In this document: positions 52,312 to 61,605 of the stretch, one piece after another
How positions within the stretch are numbered: the stretch's first letter is position 1
How the letters are laid out: each line of letters begins with the position of its first letter
NCBI GenBank assembly: GCA_964542585.1
Contig: CAZIUI010000009.1
Location: 1 to 64,000 of the forward strand
Length of the DNA: 64,000 nucleotides
Direction: 5' to 3'
Source: CAYYUA01 sp964542585
Lineage (GTDB): Bacteria > Bacteroidota > Bacteroidia > CAILMK01 > CAYYUA01
Program-made: the position numbers and the translations under genes
The notes under the pieces: generated by a model
What the model saw: only the letters and a program-made list of their open reading frames with translations
Databases searched by the model: none
What the model was told of the DNA's origin: nothing

Positions 52312-53688
52312 ATGACCTCTCAATATACACAAGACACCATTGCAGCTATCGCAACGCCTTCTGGCCAGGGTGCAATTGGCGTTATTCGTTGTTCTGGAAA
52401 AGAGGCTATAAGCACAGTAAATATCCTCTTCCGGGCAAGGAAGGATCTCACGAATGTAGCCAGTCATACTGCTCATTACGGTACCATTCGAGAAAACCAA
52501 ACAGTGTTAGATGAGGGGGTTGCCACGGTTTTTCGGGGTCCCCATTCTTACACTGGTGAGGATGTTGTAGAATTATCCTGTCATGGCTCGCCTTATGTAT
52601 TGCGGAATGTTATGGAAGCCCTCTTGAGGCAGGGCTTAAGGCATGCTGACGCAGGGGAGTTTACTTTACGTGCCTTCCTGAATGGTAAAATGGACCTTTC
52701 CCAAGCTGAGGGCGTTGCTGATCTCATAGCTTCAGAATCTGCAACATCCAGGGATGCTGCTATTCATCAGTTAAGGGGTGGTTTTTCGGCCAAAATCCAG
52801 GAATTGCGTGAGCGCTTATTGAATTTCTCATCCCTGCTGGAACTTGAATTGGATTTTTCAGAAGAAGATGTAGAATTTGCCAACCGTGATGAATTACAGT
52901 CGACCCTTGACGAGATCTATCAAACGGTTAAGAACCTTTCTGACTCTTATCAAATGGGGAATGTGCTTAAAGAAGGCGTGTCAGTGGTGATAGCAGGAAG
53001 GCCAAATGCTGGTAAATCAACGCTAATGAATGCACTGCTCAATGATGAGCGAGCCATTGTCTCCGACATTCCCGGCACTACTCGGGATGTTGTAGAGGAT
53101 ACGCTTCAGCTAGAGGGCGTCAAATTCCGCTTTAGTGATACAGCCGGTATCAGGACTTCTGAAGACACCATAGAGCGAATTGGGGTTGAACGAACAATGC
53201 AAAACCTGGAAAAAGCCCATATGGTGGTATACATCTTTGACGTGGAAACAACTTCAGCCGAAGATGTCCAAGCCGACCTGGCAGAGCTCAAACTTACCAA
53301 GCCTTATTTCCTGGTAGCCAATAAAATTGATCGCGGGCTTAAGGAAGAGCAAAAAGCTCAATTGGAGCAATTGCCAAATCTGGTATTGGCTTCATCTGAA
53401 ACCCAAGAAAACCTAAATGCCATTAGAAGTAAACTGCTGGAAGTGATGGAATTAAACGAGCAGTCAACTGATAAAACCATGGTAACCAACTTACGGCATT
53501 ACCAAGCTTTAAACGAGACCCTTGAAGCCATTAGCGATATCTACACCAATTTCCAAGCGGGAATTTCCACGGACTTTATAACAATTGACATCCGCAGAGC
53601 ACTTCAAGCAATGGGGGAAATTACAGGAGAGATTACCAATGATGAAGTGCTTGGTAATATATTTCAGAAATTCTGCATAGGAAAGTAG
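52312..53688 (+). CDS. mnmE: tRNA uridine 5-carboxymethylaminomethyl modification GTPase MnmE
   Basis: A GTPase of about 458 residues that with MnmG makes cmnm5U34 in tRNA. The N-terminal formyl-THF-binding domain has TIAAIATPSGQGAIGVIR, the G1 motif is GRPNAGKST, G3 DTAG, G4 NKID, and the protein ends in the conserved C-IGK. ATG 52312 begins MTSQYTQDTIAAIATP; an in-frame earlier codon at 52246 lies in the divergent promoter region of the barrel gene and is unlikely. Confidence 0.95.
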   Translation: MTSQYTQDTIAAIATPSGQGAIGVIRCSGKEAISTVNILFRARKDLTNVASHTAHYGTIRENQTVLDEGVATVFRGPHSYTGEDVVELSCHGSPYVLRNVMEALLRQGLRHADAGEFTLRAFLNGKMDLSQAEGVADLIASESATSRDAAIHQLRGGFSAKIQELRERLLNFSSLLELELDFSEEDVEFANRDELQSTLDEIYQTVKNLSDSYQMGNVLKEGVSVVIAGRPNAGKSTLMNALLNDERAIVSDIPGTTRDVVEDTLQLEGVKFRFSDTAGIRTSEDTIERIGVERTMQNLEKAHMVVYIFDVETTSAEDVQADLAELKLTKPYFLVANKIDRGLKEEQKAQLEQLPNLVLASSETQENLNAIRSKLLEVMELNEQSTDKTMVTNLRHYQALNETLEAISDIYTNFQAGISTDFITIDIRRALQAMGEITGEITNDEVLGNIFQKFCIGK

Positions 53689-53864
53689 TATTTATATTTA
53701 AAGTATAAGAATTAAATTTAATAAAAAATTGTGTAGCTATATAACTTATAAAATGGGGTACATTCAAGTTCAAATATTCTCCCTTCGAGTTTAAAAGCCA
53801 ACTAAAAATCTGTATATTGGCACCTCCATAACGCAGTACCACGACAAAGTGACCAATAAATCCT

Positions 53865-55196
53865 ATGAGTAATCTGAAACAAAAATTTGAAGGTAAAGGC
53901 CTAAAACTCCGTGAGGAGGTACAAAAACTTCGTAAAGAATATGGAGATGTTTCACTAGGTGAATATGATGTTTCGCAGGCGTTTGGTGGAATGAAAGGAA
54001 TAAAAGGGCTTGTGTATGAGCCTTCACAGCTTGATCCGAATGAAGGTATTCGTTTCCGGGGCTACACCGTCCCTGAAATAAGGGATAAACTTCCTAAAGC
54101 AGAAGGTGGCGTAGAGCCGCTACCGGAAAGCATTTTTTATCTCATGCTCATGGACGAGCTTCCTTCTAATGAGGATGCTAAAGAGGTAAGTGATGAATGG
54201 AAAAAACGGAGCAATATCCCTAAACATGTTTTTGATACCCTGGATGCGATGCCGAAGTCCACGCATCCTATGACAATGTTTAGCACGGCTATTCTTTCCA
54301 TGCAAACGGAGTCTGTTTTCTCGGATGCCTACAGGGAAGGTACTGATAAGGCTGAGCTATGGCGTTACATGTATGAGGATGTCATGAACCTGATTGGTCG
54401 TTTGCCCAGAATTGCTGCCTACATTTATCGTAAAAAGTATTGTGATGATAATCAAATTGAACCTAACCCTAAGTTGGACTGGGCGGCCAATTTTGCTAAC
54501 ATGTTAGGTTTTGGCGATAGCGAGGAGTTTATGCGCCTCATGCGCCTTTACCTTACCATACATGCGGATCACGAAGGCGGGAATGTTTCCGCCCACTCCG
54601 TAAGGCTGGTAGGATCCTCCCTTAGCGATGCTTACTATGCTTTCTCAGCGGGCATGAATGGATTGGCTGGGCCCTTGCATGGACTAGCTAACCAGGAAGT
54701 GATCCGGTGGATCAATGAAATGAGGGATAACATTGGAAAGAAAAAGCCCTCAAAAGGTGATGTTGAGAAATACGTTCGCGATACGCTAAATAAAGGACAG
54801 GTTATACCAGGTTACGGCCATGCGGTACTACGTAAAACGGATCCGCGTTTCACCGCTCAGCGGGAGTTTGCCTTGCGTTACATGCCTGACGATGAGTTGA
54901 TTCAGACAATTGGGCTACTTTACGATGTCGTTCCCGGAATCTTATCAGAGGTTGCTAAAATTTCTAATCCATGGCCTAACGTAGATGCTCACTCTGGTGC
55001 ATTGCTGGTGCATTATGGAATGGAAGAGTACGATTTTTACACTGTGCTATTTGGTGTAGCAAGGTCGCTTGGAACCCTCTCATCCCTTATTTGGGACCGC
55101 ATGCTAATGCTTCCCATTGAGCGGCCGAAATCGCTTACTACCAAAGCCATTAAGGATCATATTAAAGAACAGGTAGGAGAAGCCGATCTTTCCTAA
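53865..55196 (+). CDS. gltA: Citrate synthase of mitochondrial (eukaryotic) type
   Basis: A 443-residue citrate synthase that makes citrate from oxaloacetate and acetyl-CoA. The sequence is closer to the eukaryotic/mitochondrial type than to the usual hexameric bacterial form. Shared stretches include HEGGNVSAHSVRLVGS, NGLAGPLHGLANQEV, the catalytic GYGHAVLRKTDPR and the Asp in NVDAHSGALLVHYG. His and Asp active-site residues are present. The gene stands alone with a strong terminator after it. Confidence 0.93.
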   Translation: MSNLKQKFEGKGLKLREEVQKLRKEYGDVSLGEYDVSQAFGGMKGIKGLVYEPSQLDPNEGIRFRGYTVPEIRDKLPKAEGGVEPLPESIFYLMLMDELPSNEDAKEVSDEWKKRSNIPKHVFDTLDAMPKSTHPMTMFSTAILSMQTESVFSDAYREGTDKAELWRYMYEDVMNLIGRLPRIAAYIYRKKYCDDNQIEPNPKLDWAANFANMLGFGDSEEFMRLMRLYLTIHADHEGGNVSAHSVRLVGSSLSDAYYAFSAGMNGLAGPLHGLANQEVIRWINEMRDNIGKKKPSKGDVEKYVRDTLNKGQVIPGYGHAVLRKTDPRFTAQREFALRYMPDDELIQTIGLLYDVVPGILSEVAKISNPWPNVDAHSGALLVHYGMEEYDFYTVLFGVARSLGTLSSLIWDRMLMLPIERPKSLTTKAIKDHIKEQVGEADLS

Positions 55197-55223
55197 TACA
55201 ACAAGCTTACAAACCTATAGCTT

Positions 55224-55260
55224 AAGCCCCGTCATCTTATTTTCAGGTCGGGGCTTTTTT
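55224..55260 (+). terminator. Intrinsic terminator after gltA
   Basis: Stem AAGCCCCG / CGGGGCTT (55224-55231, 55249-55256), 17-base loop, followed by Ts. It starts 28 bases after the stop. Confidence 0.88.
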
Positions 55261-55288
55261 GTGAAATACAATGCTGGAAAAACCAACT

Positions 55289-55927
55289 ATGTCGCAGGTT
55301 AAGGTTTTTGAATTTAGCCCTTTTCAAGAGAATACTTATATCCTGTATGAAGGTCAGAAAGCCATAATTATTGATCCTGGCTGCTTTGAAGCTTCGGAGC
55401 GCGAGCAGCTGCAGGATTTTTTAACACAGGAGGATTTAACCCCTCAGCGCCTTATTAACACCCATTGTCATATAGATCATATCTACGGAAATTCATTTAT
55501 TAAAAGTAATTATGATCTTCCGCTAGAAATTCCGCCTGACGAGCAGCAAGTTTTGGATACATCCGATTCCCTGGCAATGGCTTTTGGTGCTCCTCCACCT
55601 GGATCTCCTCAAGCAGATCACTATATCCAGGATGGGGACCGCATTACGCTGGGTAATACTACCTTTGAGGTGTTAGCAACCCCCGGTCATTCGCCGGGGC
55701 ATATCTCCCTGTTGAATAGGAATGAAGGGTATATCATTAGTGCTGACGTCTTATTTCAAGGTGGAATTGGAAGAACAGATCTACCGGGAGCTGATTATCA
55801 AACGTTAATTGATACGATTAACAATAAGTTACTACCATTAGGGGATGACACCATTGTTTATCCCGGTCATGGCCCCTCTACTACGATTGGGATTGAACGC
55901 CTTCAAAACCCGTTTTTGCAAGGTTAA
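55289..55927 (+). CDS. MBL-fold metallo-hydrolase (glyoxalase II-like)
   Basis: A metallo-beta-lactamase-fold hydrolase of about 212 residues. The dinuclear zinc motif is HCHIDH (HxHxDH), followed by GHSPGHISL and PGHGPSTT. Strand VFEFSPFQENTYIL is typical for the group that includes glyoxalase II and persulfide dioxygenases; the substrate is unknown. ATG 55271 and 55289 are both possible starts; the second aligns with other members. It converges on ispF with 4 bp between stops. Confidence 0.9.
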   Translation: MSQVKVFEFSPFQENTYILYEGQKAIIIDPGCFEASEREQLQDFLTQEDLTPQRLINTHCHIDHIYGNSFIKSNYDLPLEIPPDEQQVLDTSDSLAMAFGAPPPGSPQADHYIQDGDRITLGNTTFEVLATPGHSPGHISLLNRNEGYIISADVLFQGGIGRTDLPGADYQTLIDTINNKLLPLGDDTIVYPGHGPSTTIGIERLQNPFLQG

Positions 55928-55931
55928 TGGT

Positions 55932-56414
55932 TTACCCAATTGCAGTCAATAGCACAACTGCGTGGGCTGAGATCGCTTCTTCACGACCTTCCGGCCCTAC
56001 ATATTCATTTGTGGTAGCTTTAACGGATACCTGTTCTTCAGAAACATGTAAATGGGAAGCAATTAGGCCACGCATACGGGGTATAAGTGAGGTGAGCTTA
56101 GGAACTTGTAAGCATACGGTAGCATCAAGATTGTGTAAGCCATAACCCTTATTAGCCAGAAGCTGCTGAACGTACCCTAATAATTCTGTGCTAGTTATAT
56201 CCTTGTATTGCGGGTCCGAGGGCGGAAAATGATTTCCGATGTCTCCAAGTCCCAAAGCTCCAAGACAGGAGTCACAAATGGCATGCAGCAATACATCAGC
56301 ATCAGAATGCCCGACTAAGCCTTTGTAATGCGGTATTGTAATACCACCAAGCACCAACGTCTCAGAAGCCGAAAGCTGGTGAAGGTCGTAGCCATGCCCT
56401 ATTCTTAGATCCAT
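55932..56414 (-). CDS. ispF: 2-C-methyl-D-erythritol 2,4-cyclodiphosphate synthase
   Basis: A 160-residue IspF of the non-mevalonate isoprenoid pathway. Zinc ligands are in RIGHGYDLHQL (Asp8, His10) and GHSDADVLLHAICD, and the family Glu lies near the C-terminal KATTNEYVGPEGREE motif. It is 9 bp after porV, so it is probably the last gene of the porV unit. Confidence 0.95.
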   Translation of the reverse strand: MDLRIGHGYDLHQLSASETLVLGGITIPHYKGLVGHSDADVLLHAICDSCLGALGLGDIGNHFPPSDPQYKDITSTELLGYVQQLLANKGYGLHNLDATVCLQVPKLTSLIPRMRGLIASHLHVSEEQVSVKATTNEYVGPEGREEAISAHAVVLLTAIG

Positions 56415-56423
56415 TGATGGATT

Positions 56424-57626
56424 TTAACTCCCTTTTTCGGAGCTGTTCAGCCGCAGGCCCAGGGATATACGGATGGTGTTAGCCAAGGGACTATTTTGAT
56501 TGGGCTCACCATTGGCGGAAACGAGATAAGAGAAATCTAGGGATAAAACGTTATACCGAATACCAGCACCTAAAGTTAAGAACTTTCGATCTCCTTTTTT
56601 CTCCGCTTCGTAAAAATATCCAGCTCTTAAAGCAAACTGATCATCATACCAGTATTCCAGACCAATTGAGGGCTTAATTTCCTTCATCTCCTCAGAAAAG
56701 CCACCAGGAGCATCGCTAAACGAATTTATGGCGCCACCAATAACAGATTTATCATCATCATTCACATTTACAGGTCCTCCAACTATTCCTTGTCCCGAAT
56801 CTACTCTTTGAGGCGTTGGGACCAGGAGCTTTCGGAAATCAGCTAAAACGGCTAACTCATTGTATTCATCAAGCTTGAAATTTAGGTAGGAACCGAGTTT
56901 CAGTTTCATGGGGATAAAATCCCCACCTTGTGTGTTGTTGTAACTGATTTTGGAGCCAAGGTTTCGCATATTGGCCCCAAACGCTAGATCGGCTTCTGTG
57001 TTAAAAAGCTCAACTTCCGTATTGTAGTAGGCACCAATATCTCCGGATACCGCGTTTCCAGGCTGCGTTTCTGTACCTCCACCAGTTGGGGTATTGCCAG
57101 CCAAGTTTGACCGGATGTAACGCAATGAAACGCCAACGGAAAATTCATCACTTAGTTGACGACCATAAGAGGTCGAAATGGCAAACTCCGTTGGTCTGAA
57201 TTCTCTTAACTCTTTGCCATTGCGATCTGTGAACTGTATATCTCCTAATGAGAAGTACCGTAGAGCACCGCCTATGCCCGAACGATTATTGATTTTGTAG
57301 TAGCCTGAAAGGTAATTAAGGCTTATATCCGGAATATTAAGGTTTCTAAGCCAAGGTGTATGGGAAGCAGATAACTCCCCATCATGCTTTAAATTACCTA
57401 GAGTGGCTGGATTCCAGTAGGGCGCGGTGCCGGACGGTGGCATAGCAACGCCCGTACCTGCCATCCCACCCGTTCTTGCATCGGGTGAAATGCCCAGGAA
57501 AGGCACTGCGGTGGTAATGACATTACGCCTACCCGAAAGCGAGAAATTCTGAGCTTCGGCCACTTGAGATAGGCCTAAAACCAAAACCATCATCAAGCTA
57601 AAACTACGAAATACCAACTTTATCAT
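56424..57626 (-). CDS. porV: T9SS outer-membrane protein PorV (LptO)
   Basis: A 400-residue FadL-like barrel of the type IX secretion system. Signal peptide ends after AEAQ; FLGISPDARTGGMAGTGVAM and PSGTAPYWNPATL are strongly conserved in PorV. The protein shuttles cargo from the Sov translocon to the PorU sortase complex. It lies 55 bp after porU and has its own promoter inside that gap. ispF follows in the same direction. Confidence 0.95.
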   Translation of the reverse strand: MIKLVFRSFSLMMVLVLGLSQVAEAQNFSLSGRRNVITTAVPFLGISPDARTGGMAGTGVAMPPSGTAPYWNPATLGNLKHDGELSASHTPWLRNLNIPDISLNYLSGYYKINNRSGIGGALRYFSLGDIQFTDRNGKELREFRPTEFAISTSYGRQLSDEFSVGVSLRYIRSNLAGNTPTGGGTETQPGNAVSGDIGAYYNTEVELFNTEADLAFGANMRNLGSKISYNNTQGGDFIPMKLKLGSYLNFKLDEYNELAVLADFRKLLVPTPQRVDSGQGIVGGPVNVNDDDKSVIGGAINSFSDAPGGFSEEMKEIKPSIGLEYWYDDQFALRAGYFYEAEKKGDRKFLTLGAGIRYNVLSLDFSYLVSANGEPNQNSPLANTIRISLGLRLNSSEKGS

Positions 57627-57649
57627 GAATTCATTGATTATACATTGTA

Positions 57650-57678
57650 CAAAGCTACTAAATAACGCCTTTTACAAA
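57650..57678 (-). promoter_or_regulatory. Promoter of porV
   Basis: Minus strand: TTTG (complement of 57675-57678), 17 bases, TAGCTTTG (complement of 57650-57657). Both boxes fit the Bacteroidota pattern; the -7 box lies 23 bases before the porV start. It sits within 55 bp between porU and porV. Confidence 0.7.
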
Positions 57679-57681
57679 AAT

Positions 57682-60600
57682 TTATTTTTGAATAACCAAG
57701 CGGTTACTTTCCTGAACTGTACCACCATCATCAGCTTTTAGGACAACCTCACAAACATAAACACCCGGTTCGAGGGGCTGACCACTACCATTTGTACCAT
57801 TCCAAGTAATAGTCTGGCGGCTTGCTTCAGGGGAAAATTGTCTACTAAAGGTTGTAATGGTTTGCCCTTGAATGTTATAAATCCTAACGTTTGCTTTAAC
57901 AGGGCTTCCGCGTTGGTTGTGCTCGAAGGCTATGGTTGTCCGATCGGAAAAAGGATTGGGATAGTTGGTTAAAGATTCGATGGTTAGTTGTTGATCCTCA
58001 ACTACTAAAAAAGACAATTGGTCCGAACCTACTTTGTTCGTAACATCCCATACTTTCAGTTGTAGATAATGCTGCCCCGGTTCTAAATCCATCAATTGGT
58101 GTTCTAACTGACCCCTATTAAAGGTGTCAGCTGACGCTTGGTAGGCATCATCTAAGGTCACTGACTTATTACCATCTATGGTCAACTGAGGTAAATGGCC
58201 GATTCCATTCGCAGCGGTATTAATGCCATTGTCATCCTTTATTTTAGCCAAAACCATGGGATCCGGACTGGCGATACCACCATCCTTAAACGCTGGGCTA
58301 TTCAGGAACAGGTCGACCTCAGGAGGCCTGGTATCGGTCACTGGAGAATCTGCAGTCCCACCAACAGTAATACGATTGTAACCGTGGGCATCTGTTTCCT
58401 TGTTGGTCGCGTAGTAGCTGATCTTACCCTTCCCAAATTTGTAGGATATATCCTTGGGCACTACAAACCTGGTGGTGAATTGACCATTATTTACTTGGGT
58501 CTTTCCATCATAAATAACGCTATTTAGCAACTCAAAATTTATTTTTTGGGCAGCTGGATCATTGGCAAGTGTTTGCCTTTGGGTCTTTTTATCATAAATG
58601 GTTGGAAAAACGTTACCATTAAAATTCTTTAAGCGCTCGCCATTAGGGTTCTGAATTTCGCCTTTAAGGGTAACTTTCTGGAGGGCTTTCAACGTATCAC
58701 TCTTACCTGTGGCCTGGGTATTGATTTTGGTAGTTACAACATTGTATTTAGGATAGGCAAGTTTAAGGGCTGGATCTCCTATGAGGCCAAATTTCCTAGC
58801 GTTAGCTTTCTGGTTCCTTTCATTAAGATCAAAGTTATTTTTAGCGTGTAAAAATATTTCGCCAATAGTTTTATGCTCCCCATCAACTTTTTGAAACATG
58901 TTATTCTGAAATACCTGCCGGGTTAAGTTGGTGTTGTCACTCGCGAAAACAAGCCTTGTAGTACTTAACAGGGCTATTGCGCCCCCATCAGGCTTAAGAT
59001 AGGCGCGCTCTCCAGCAGAAAGCAATCCAGGGTCATCATAACGGGTGAATTCACAAGTAGCAGTTACAAAAAGGGGCATCCTTTTAGGATTTTCCCAATC
59101 TTGGATATCGTCAAATGTTACGACTTTCTCATTGGCCAGGCCCCTCTCGCCACCATGTCCCATGTAGTTAATGACCAGACTTCCTTCTTTTATTTGATCA
59201 GTAATTGCCTGATTCACATCGGGGTAACGGTTCCCACTGGAGGCTGTTTTTTGTTTGTAAGCATCCATGTAGATTTTGTCCATATTAAATGAAGGCACCT
59301 GCTTATTTAACGTGCTGCTAAATTCTTCTGAATCAAAGACAAAAATATTCTCCCAATTTTCGTCCATGTCATCAGCGATAAAAGTCACGCGGTTTTGCCA
59401 GCTACCAAATCGTTTTTTATCCTGGTAGTATCGCTTGATCTTATCTACCACATTTTGGGCTTGCTCTTTGGTGCTAACCGGCATTCTCCCAATGCTTATA
59501 TCCAAAAGGTCATCAAAATTCCCTTGATTAATTTTGTCTATGTTGCCTTCATTATCATCCAGGTAGCCAAAGTAATCATCGGTGGAGTAAGATGCTATCG
59601 GATCAGTTGAATTTCTTGTTTGGTAAGTGGGGACAAGGTTTGTATTGTTTGAAACCCGGTCTTTATAATCAAATGAAGCATCACCAAATAATACCAGGTA
59701 CTTGGGTTGTTCAGATGAGGTATTGGCGCGATCGTAAAACATTTTGGCAAACCATCGGATAGCTGTAATATCCTGCTTCCCGGAAGAAAACTCGTTGTAT
59801 ATGGCTTGCGGTGTTACTACGTGCACGGTATGGCCATCAATCTTTCTATGAAAATCTGCCAATTCTTGAGCTTGCGCTTCAAAACGCGGATTTGTGACAA
59901 TTAGCAATTCCGCTTGAGGGAGGCCGTGCAGGTTCTGGTTTTCAACGGTTCCTTTGAAAGAGGGCTCCCTGGCATTTTCGGGGTTAAAGGCTAAGTACCT
60001 CCTTACCTGGTTCCCACTGTCTGAAAAAGTATATAAACTGCCATTCGATTTTAGTCTTTGCCGGTGTACCGTTTGGGTATTTGTAATATCCCAAACTTTC
60101 ACCTCGGGGTTAAGTCCCCGTAGTTCAAACCTGACAGCGGCTTCATCAATAGCTTTTTTGTCTTGAAAAATTAAAGGAGCCCCTTGGTATTGTAATTTTG
60201 TACGAGCCATAGCTGCTAAATAATCGAGCCAACCCTTATTGTCTACACTGCTGCTGTAATTAAGCGTAAAAGTCACCCTGCTACTACTGGAAGGAAATCG
60301 AAGCGATCCTTGCTTAACCTTTGCAAAAGCGGCTGTATATTTAAGAACGGTACCATCTACGGAAATTCGTGTGAGTTGTCTGCCATTAGCTTTGATCCCG
60401 AACAGGCCTTTATTATTACCATGGTTTGCAAATCGGTAGCGCAGCTTAGCCTGTCTTGGTCTACTTGTAAAGTTAAAATTAAAGCGTCTTGTTGTGTTTT
60501 GCCGACTAAAAACTTCACCAAACCAACTTCTTCCACTTCTTATGTCCTCATTAATAGCTGTAAGCTTATCCTGTTCATGAAATAGTAATTGGTTAAAAGT

Positions 60601-61527
60601 CTGAGTAGTGTAAGTAGCATTATTTAAAGACTTTTGTGTTTGAATTCTTCTCGGCTGTATTTCGGGGTCTATCGTTAAGAAATAAAAGCTTTTATTGCTG
60701 TAAGGATGGTAATTATGACGAAATTGATCGCTGTTTTGCTTGTAATTCCATCCGTGGGCGCCTTCTCCGTAAAATAACAGCTGGTCCCCTTTATCCATTG
60801 ATCCATCATTACCAGCTTGGATTAAAATTGGCGTTTGCTTGAGGCCTTTAGGATGGTCCTTATCGTTATTCTGAGGCAGCTCCCGACCACCATTTCCATA
60901 AAGGTGAATATGGTTTGGATCTAAATTGCTTACTTCAACCCCCAGTGATTGTAAATCCTCGTAAGTAACCTTGAAAATGCTAGTGGTGTCAACGCCAATG
61001 CGATACCATTGCCCATCAGCAAGTGGGGAAGAATTTGGCCATTGACTTGAGCCTCGCTTTTCCAGGCTTTTTTTTGATCGGCTATTTTCGTATTTAACCT
61101 GTATCTGAGCGGTTTGTAGGAATTGGAGCTCATTTTCATGTTTCCTAATGGGTGCGACACGTACAGTTAAATAAGGTTTTTTTCGAGCATAACCCACCTG
61201 ATACTCTACCTTGTAGCGTTCAGAAAGTTTTTTAAAAAGGGAATCAGGGACTTTGTTTTTTGAGCGTGTAAATTCAAAAGAAGGAACGACTTTAACATCC
61301 TCAGGTCGATGGGATAGTTGAATAACCTTAGTAAGATAAGGAAGTCCTTTATGATAGTCAGCCCCAACAAATGTTGCTGGTTTTTGAATCTTAGGGTCCG
61401 CTTTTTGCCAATCTACCTGAAGGGTAAAGCTGTTTCCTTCAGATTGAGCACGGAGGGTAAAAGAAAAAGTCAAAAATGTGACAATAAACAAAAACCCTAA
61501 CCGTTTTAATAGCACTATTTGAGACAT
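57682..61527 (-). CDS. porU: T9SS C-terminal sortase PorU
   Basis: A 1281-residue gingipain-like (C25) protease that removes T9SS sorting domains and attaches cargo to A-LPS. The catalytic His791 (GHGG) and Cys825 (TATCEF) are present with a gap of 34 residues. The C-terminal 85 residues are themselves a T9SS type A sorting domain (NYPNPFSDRTTIAF...GVYVCEV). N-terminal half is a beta-rich prodomain. It is divergent from the PorP/SprF gene and upstream of porV. Confidence 0.94.
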   Translation of the reverse strand: MSQIVLLKRLGFLFIVTFLTFSFTLRAQSEGNSFTLQVDWQKADPKIQKPATFVGADYHKGLPYLTKVIQLSHRPEDVKVVPSFEFTRSKNKVPDSLFKKLSERYKVEYQVGYARKKPYLTVRVAPIRKHENELQFLQTAQIQVKYENSRSKKSLEKRGSSQWPNSSPLADGQWYRIGVDTTSIFKVTYEDLQSLGVEVSNLDPNHIHLYGNGGRELPQNNDKDHPKGLKQTPILIQAGNDGSMDKGDQLLFYGEGAHGWNYKQNSDQFRHNYHPYSNKSFYFLTIDPEIQPRRIQTQKSLNNATYTTQTFNQLLFHEQDKLTAINEDIRSGRSWFGEVFSRQNTTRRFNFNFTSRPRQAKLRYRFANHGNNKGLFGIKANGRQLTRISVDGTVLKYTAAFAKVKQGSLRFPSSSSRVTFTLNYSSSVDNKGWLDYLAAMARTKLQYQGAPLIFQDKKAIDEAAVRFELRGLNPEVKVWDITNTQTVHRQRLKSNGSLYTFSDSGNQVRRYLAFNPENAREPSFKGTVENQNLHGLPQAELLIVTNPRFEAQAQELADFHRKIDGHTVHVVTPQAIYNEFSSGKQDITAIRWFAKMFYDRANTSSEQPKYLVLFGDASFDYKDRVSNNTNLVPTYQTRNSTDPIASYSTDDYFGYLDDNEGNIDKINQGNFDDLLDISIGRMPVSTKEQAQNVVDKIKRYYQDKKRFGSWQNRVTFIADDMDENWENIFVFDSEEFSSTLNKQVPSFNMDKIYMDAYKQKTASSGNRYPDVNQAITDQIKEGSLVINYMGHGGERGLANEKVVTFDDIQDWENPKRMPLFVTATCEFTRYDDPGLLSAGERAYLKPDGGAIALLSTTRLVFASDNTNLTRQVFQNNMFQKVDGEHKTIGEIFLHAKNNFDLNERNQKANARKFGLIGDPALKLAYPKYNVVTTKINTQATGKSDTLKALQKVTLKGEIQNPNGERLKNFNGNVFPTIYDKKTQRQTLANDPAAQKINFELLNSVIYDGKTQVNNGQFTTRFVVPKDISYKFGKGKISYYATNKETDAHGYNRITVGGTADSPVTDTRPPEVDLFLNSPAFKDGGIASPDPMVLAKIKDDNGINTAANGIGHLPQLTIDGNKSVTLDDAYQASADTFNRGQLEHQLMDLEPGQHYLQLKVWDVTNKVGSDQLSFLVVEDQQLTIESLTNYPNPFSDRTTIAFEHNQRGSPVKANVRIYNIQGQTITTFSRQFSPEASRQTITWNGTNGSGQPLEPGVYVCEVVLKADDGGTVQESNRLVIQK

Positions 61528-61548
61528 AAGGAAACCATTATGGATTAG

Positions 61549-61556
61549 TAACTTTG
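61549..61556 (+). promoter_or_regulatory. -7 box upstream of the PorP/SprF gene
   Basis: TAACTTTG, perfect TAnnTTTG, 49 bases before ATG 61606; nearest TTTG is 27 bases upstream, longer than usual. Confidence 0.4.
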
Positions 61557-61605
61557 TAATAACGCGTAGAATCGCTTAAAATTGTAATACTTTTATAAAG
61601 GATAT

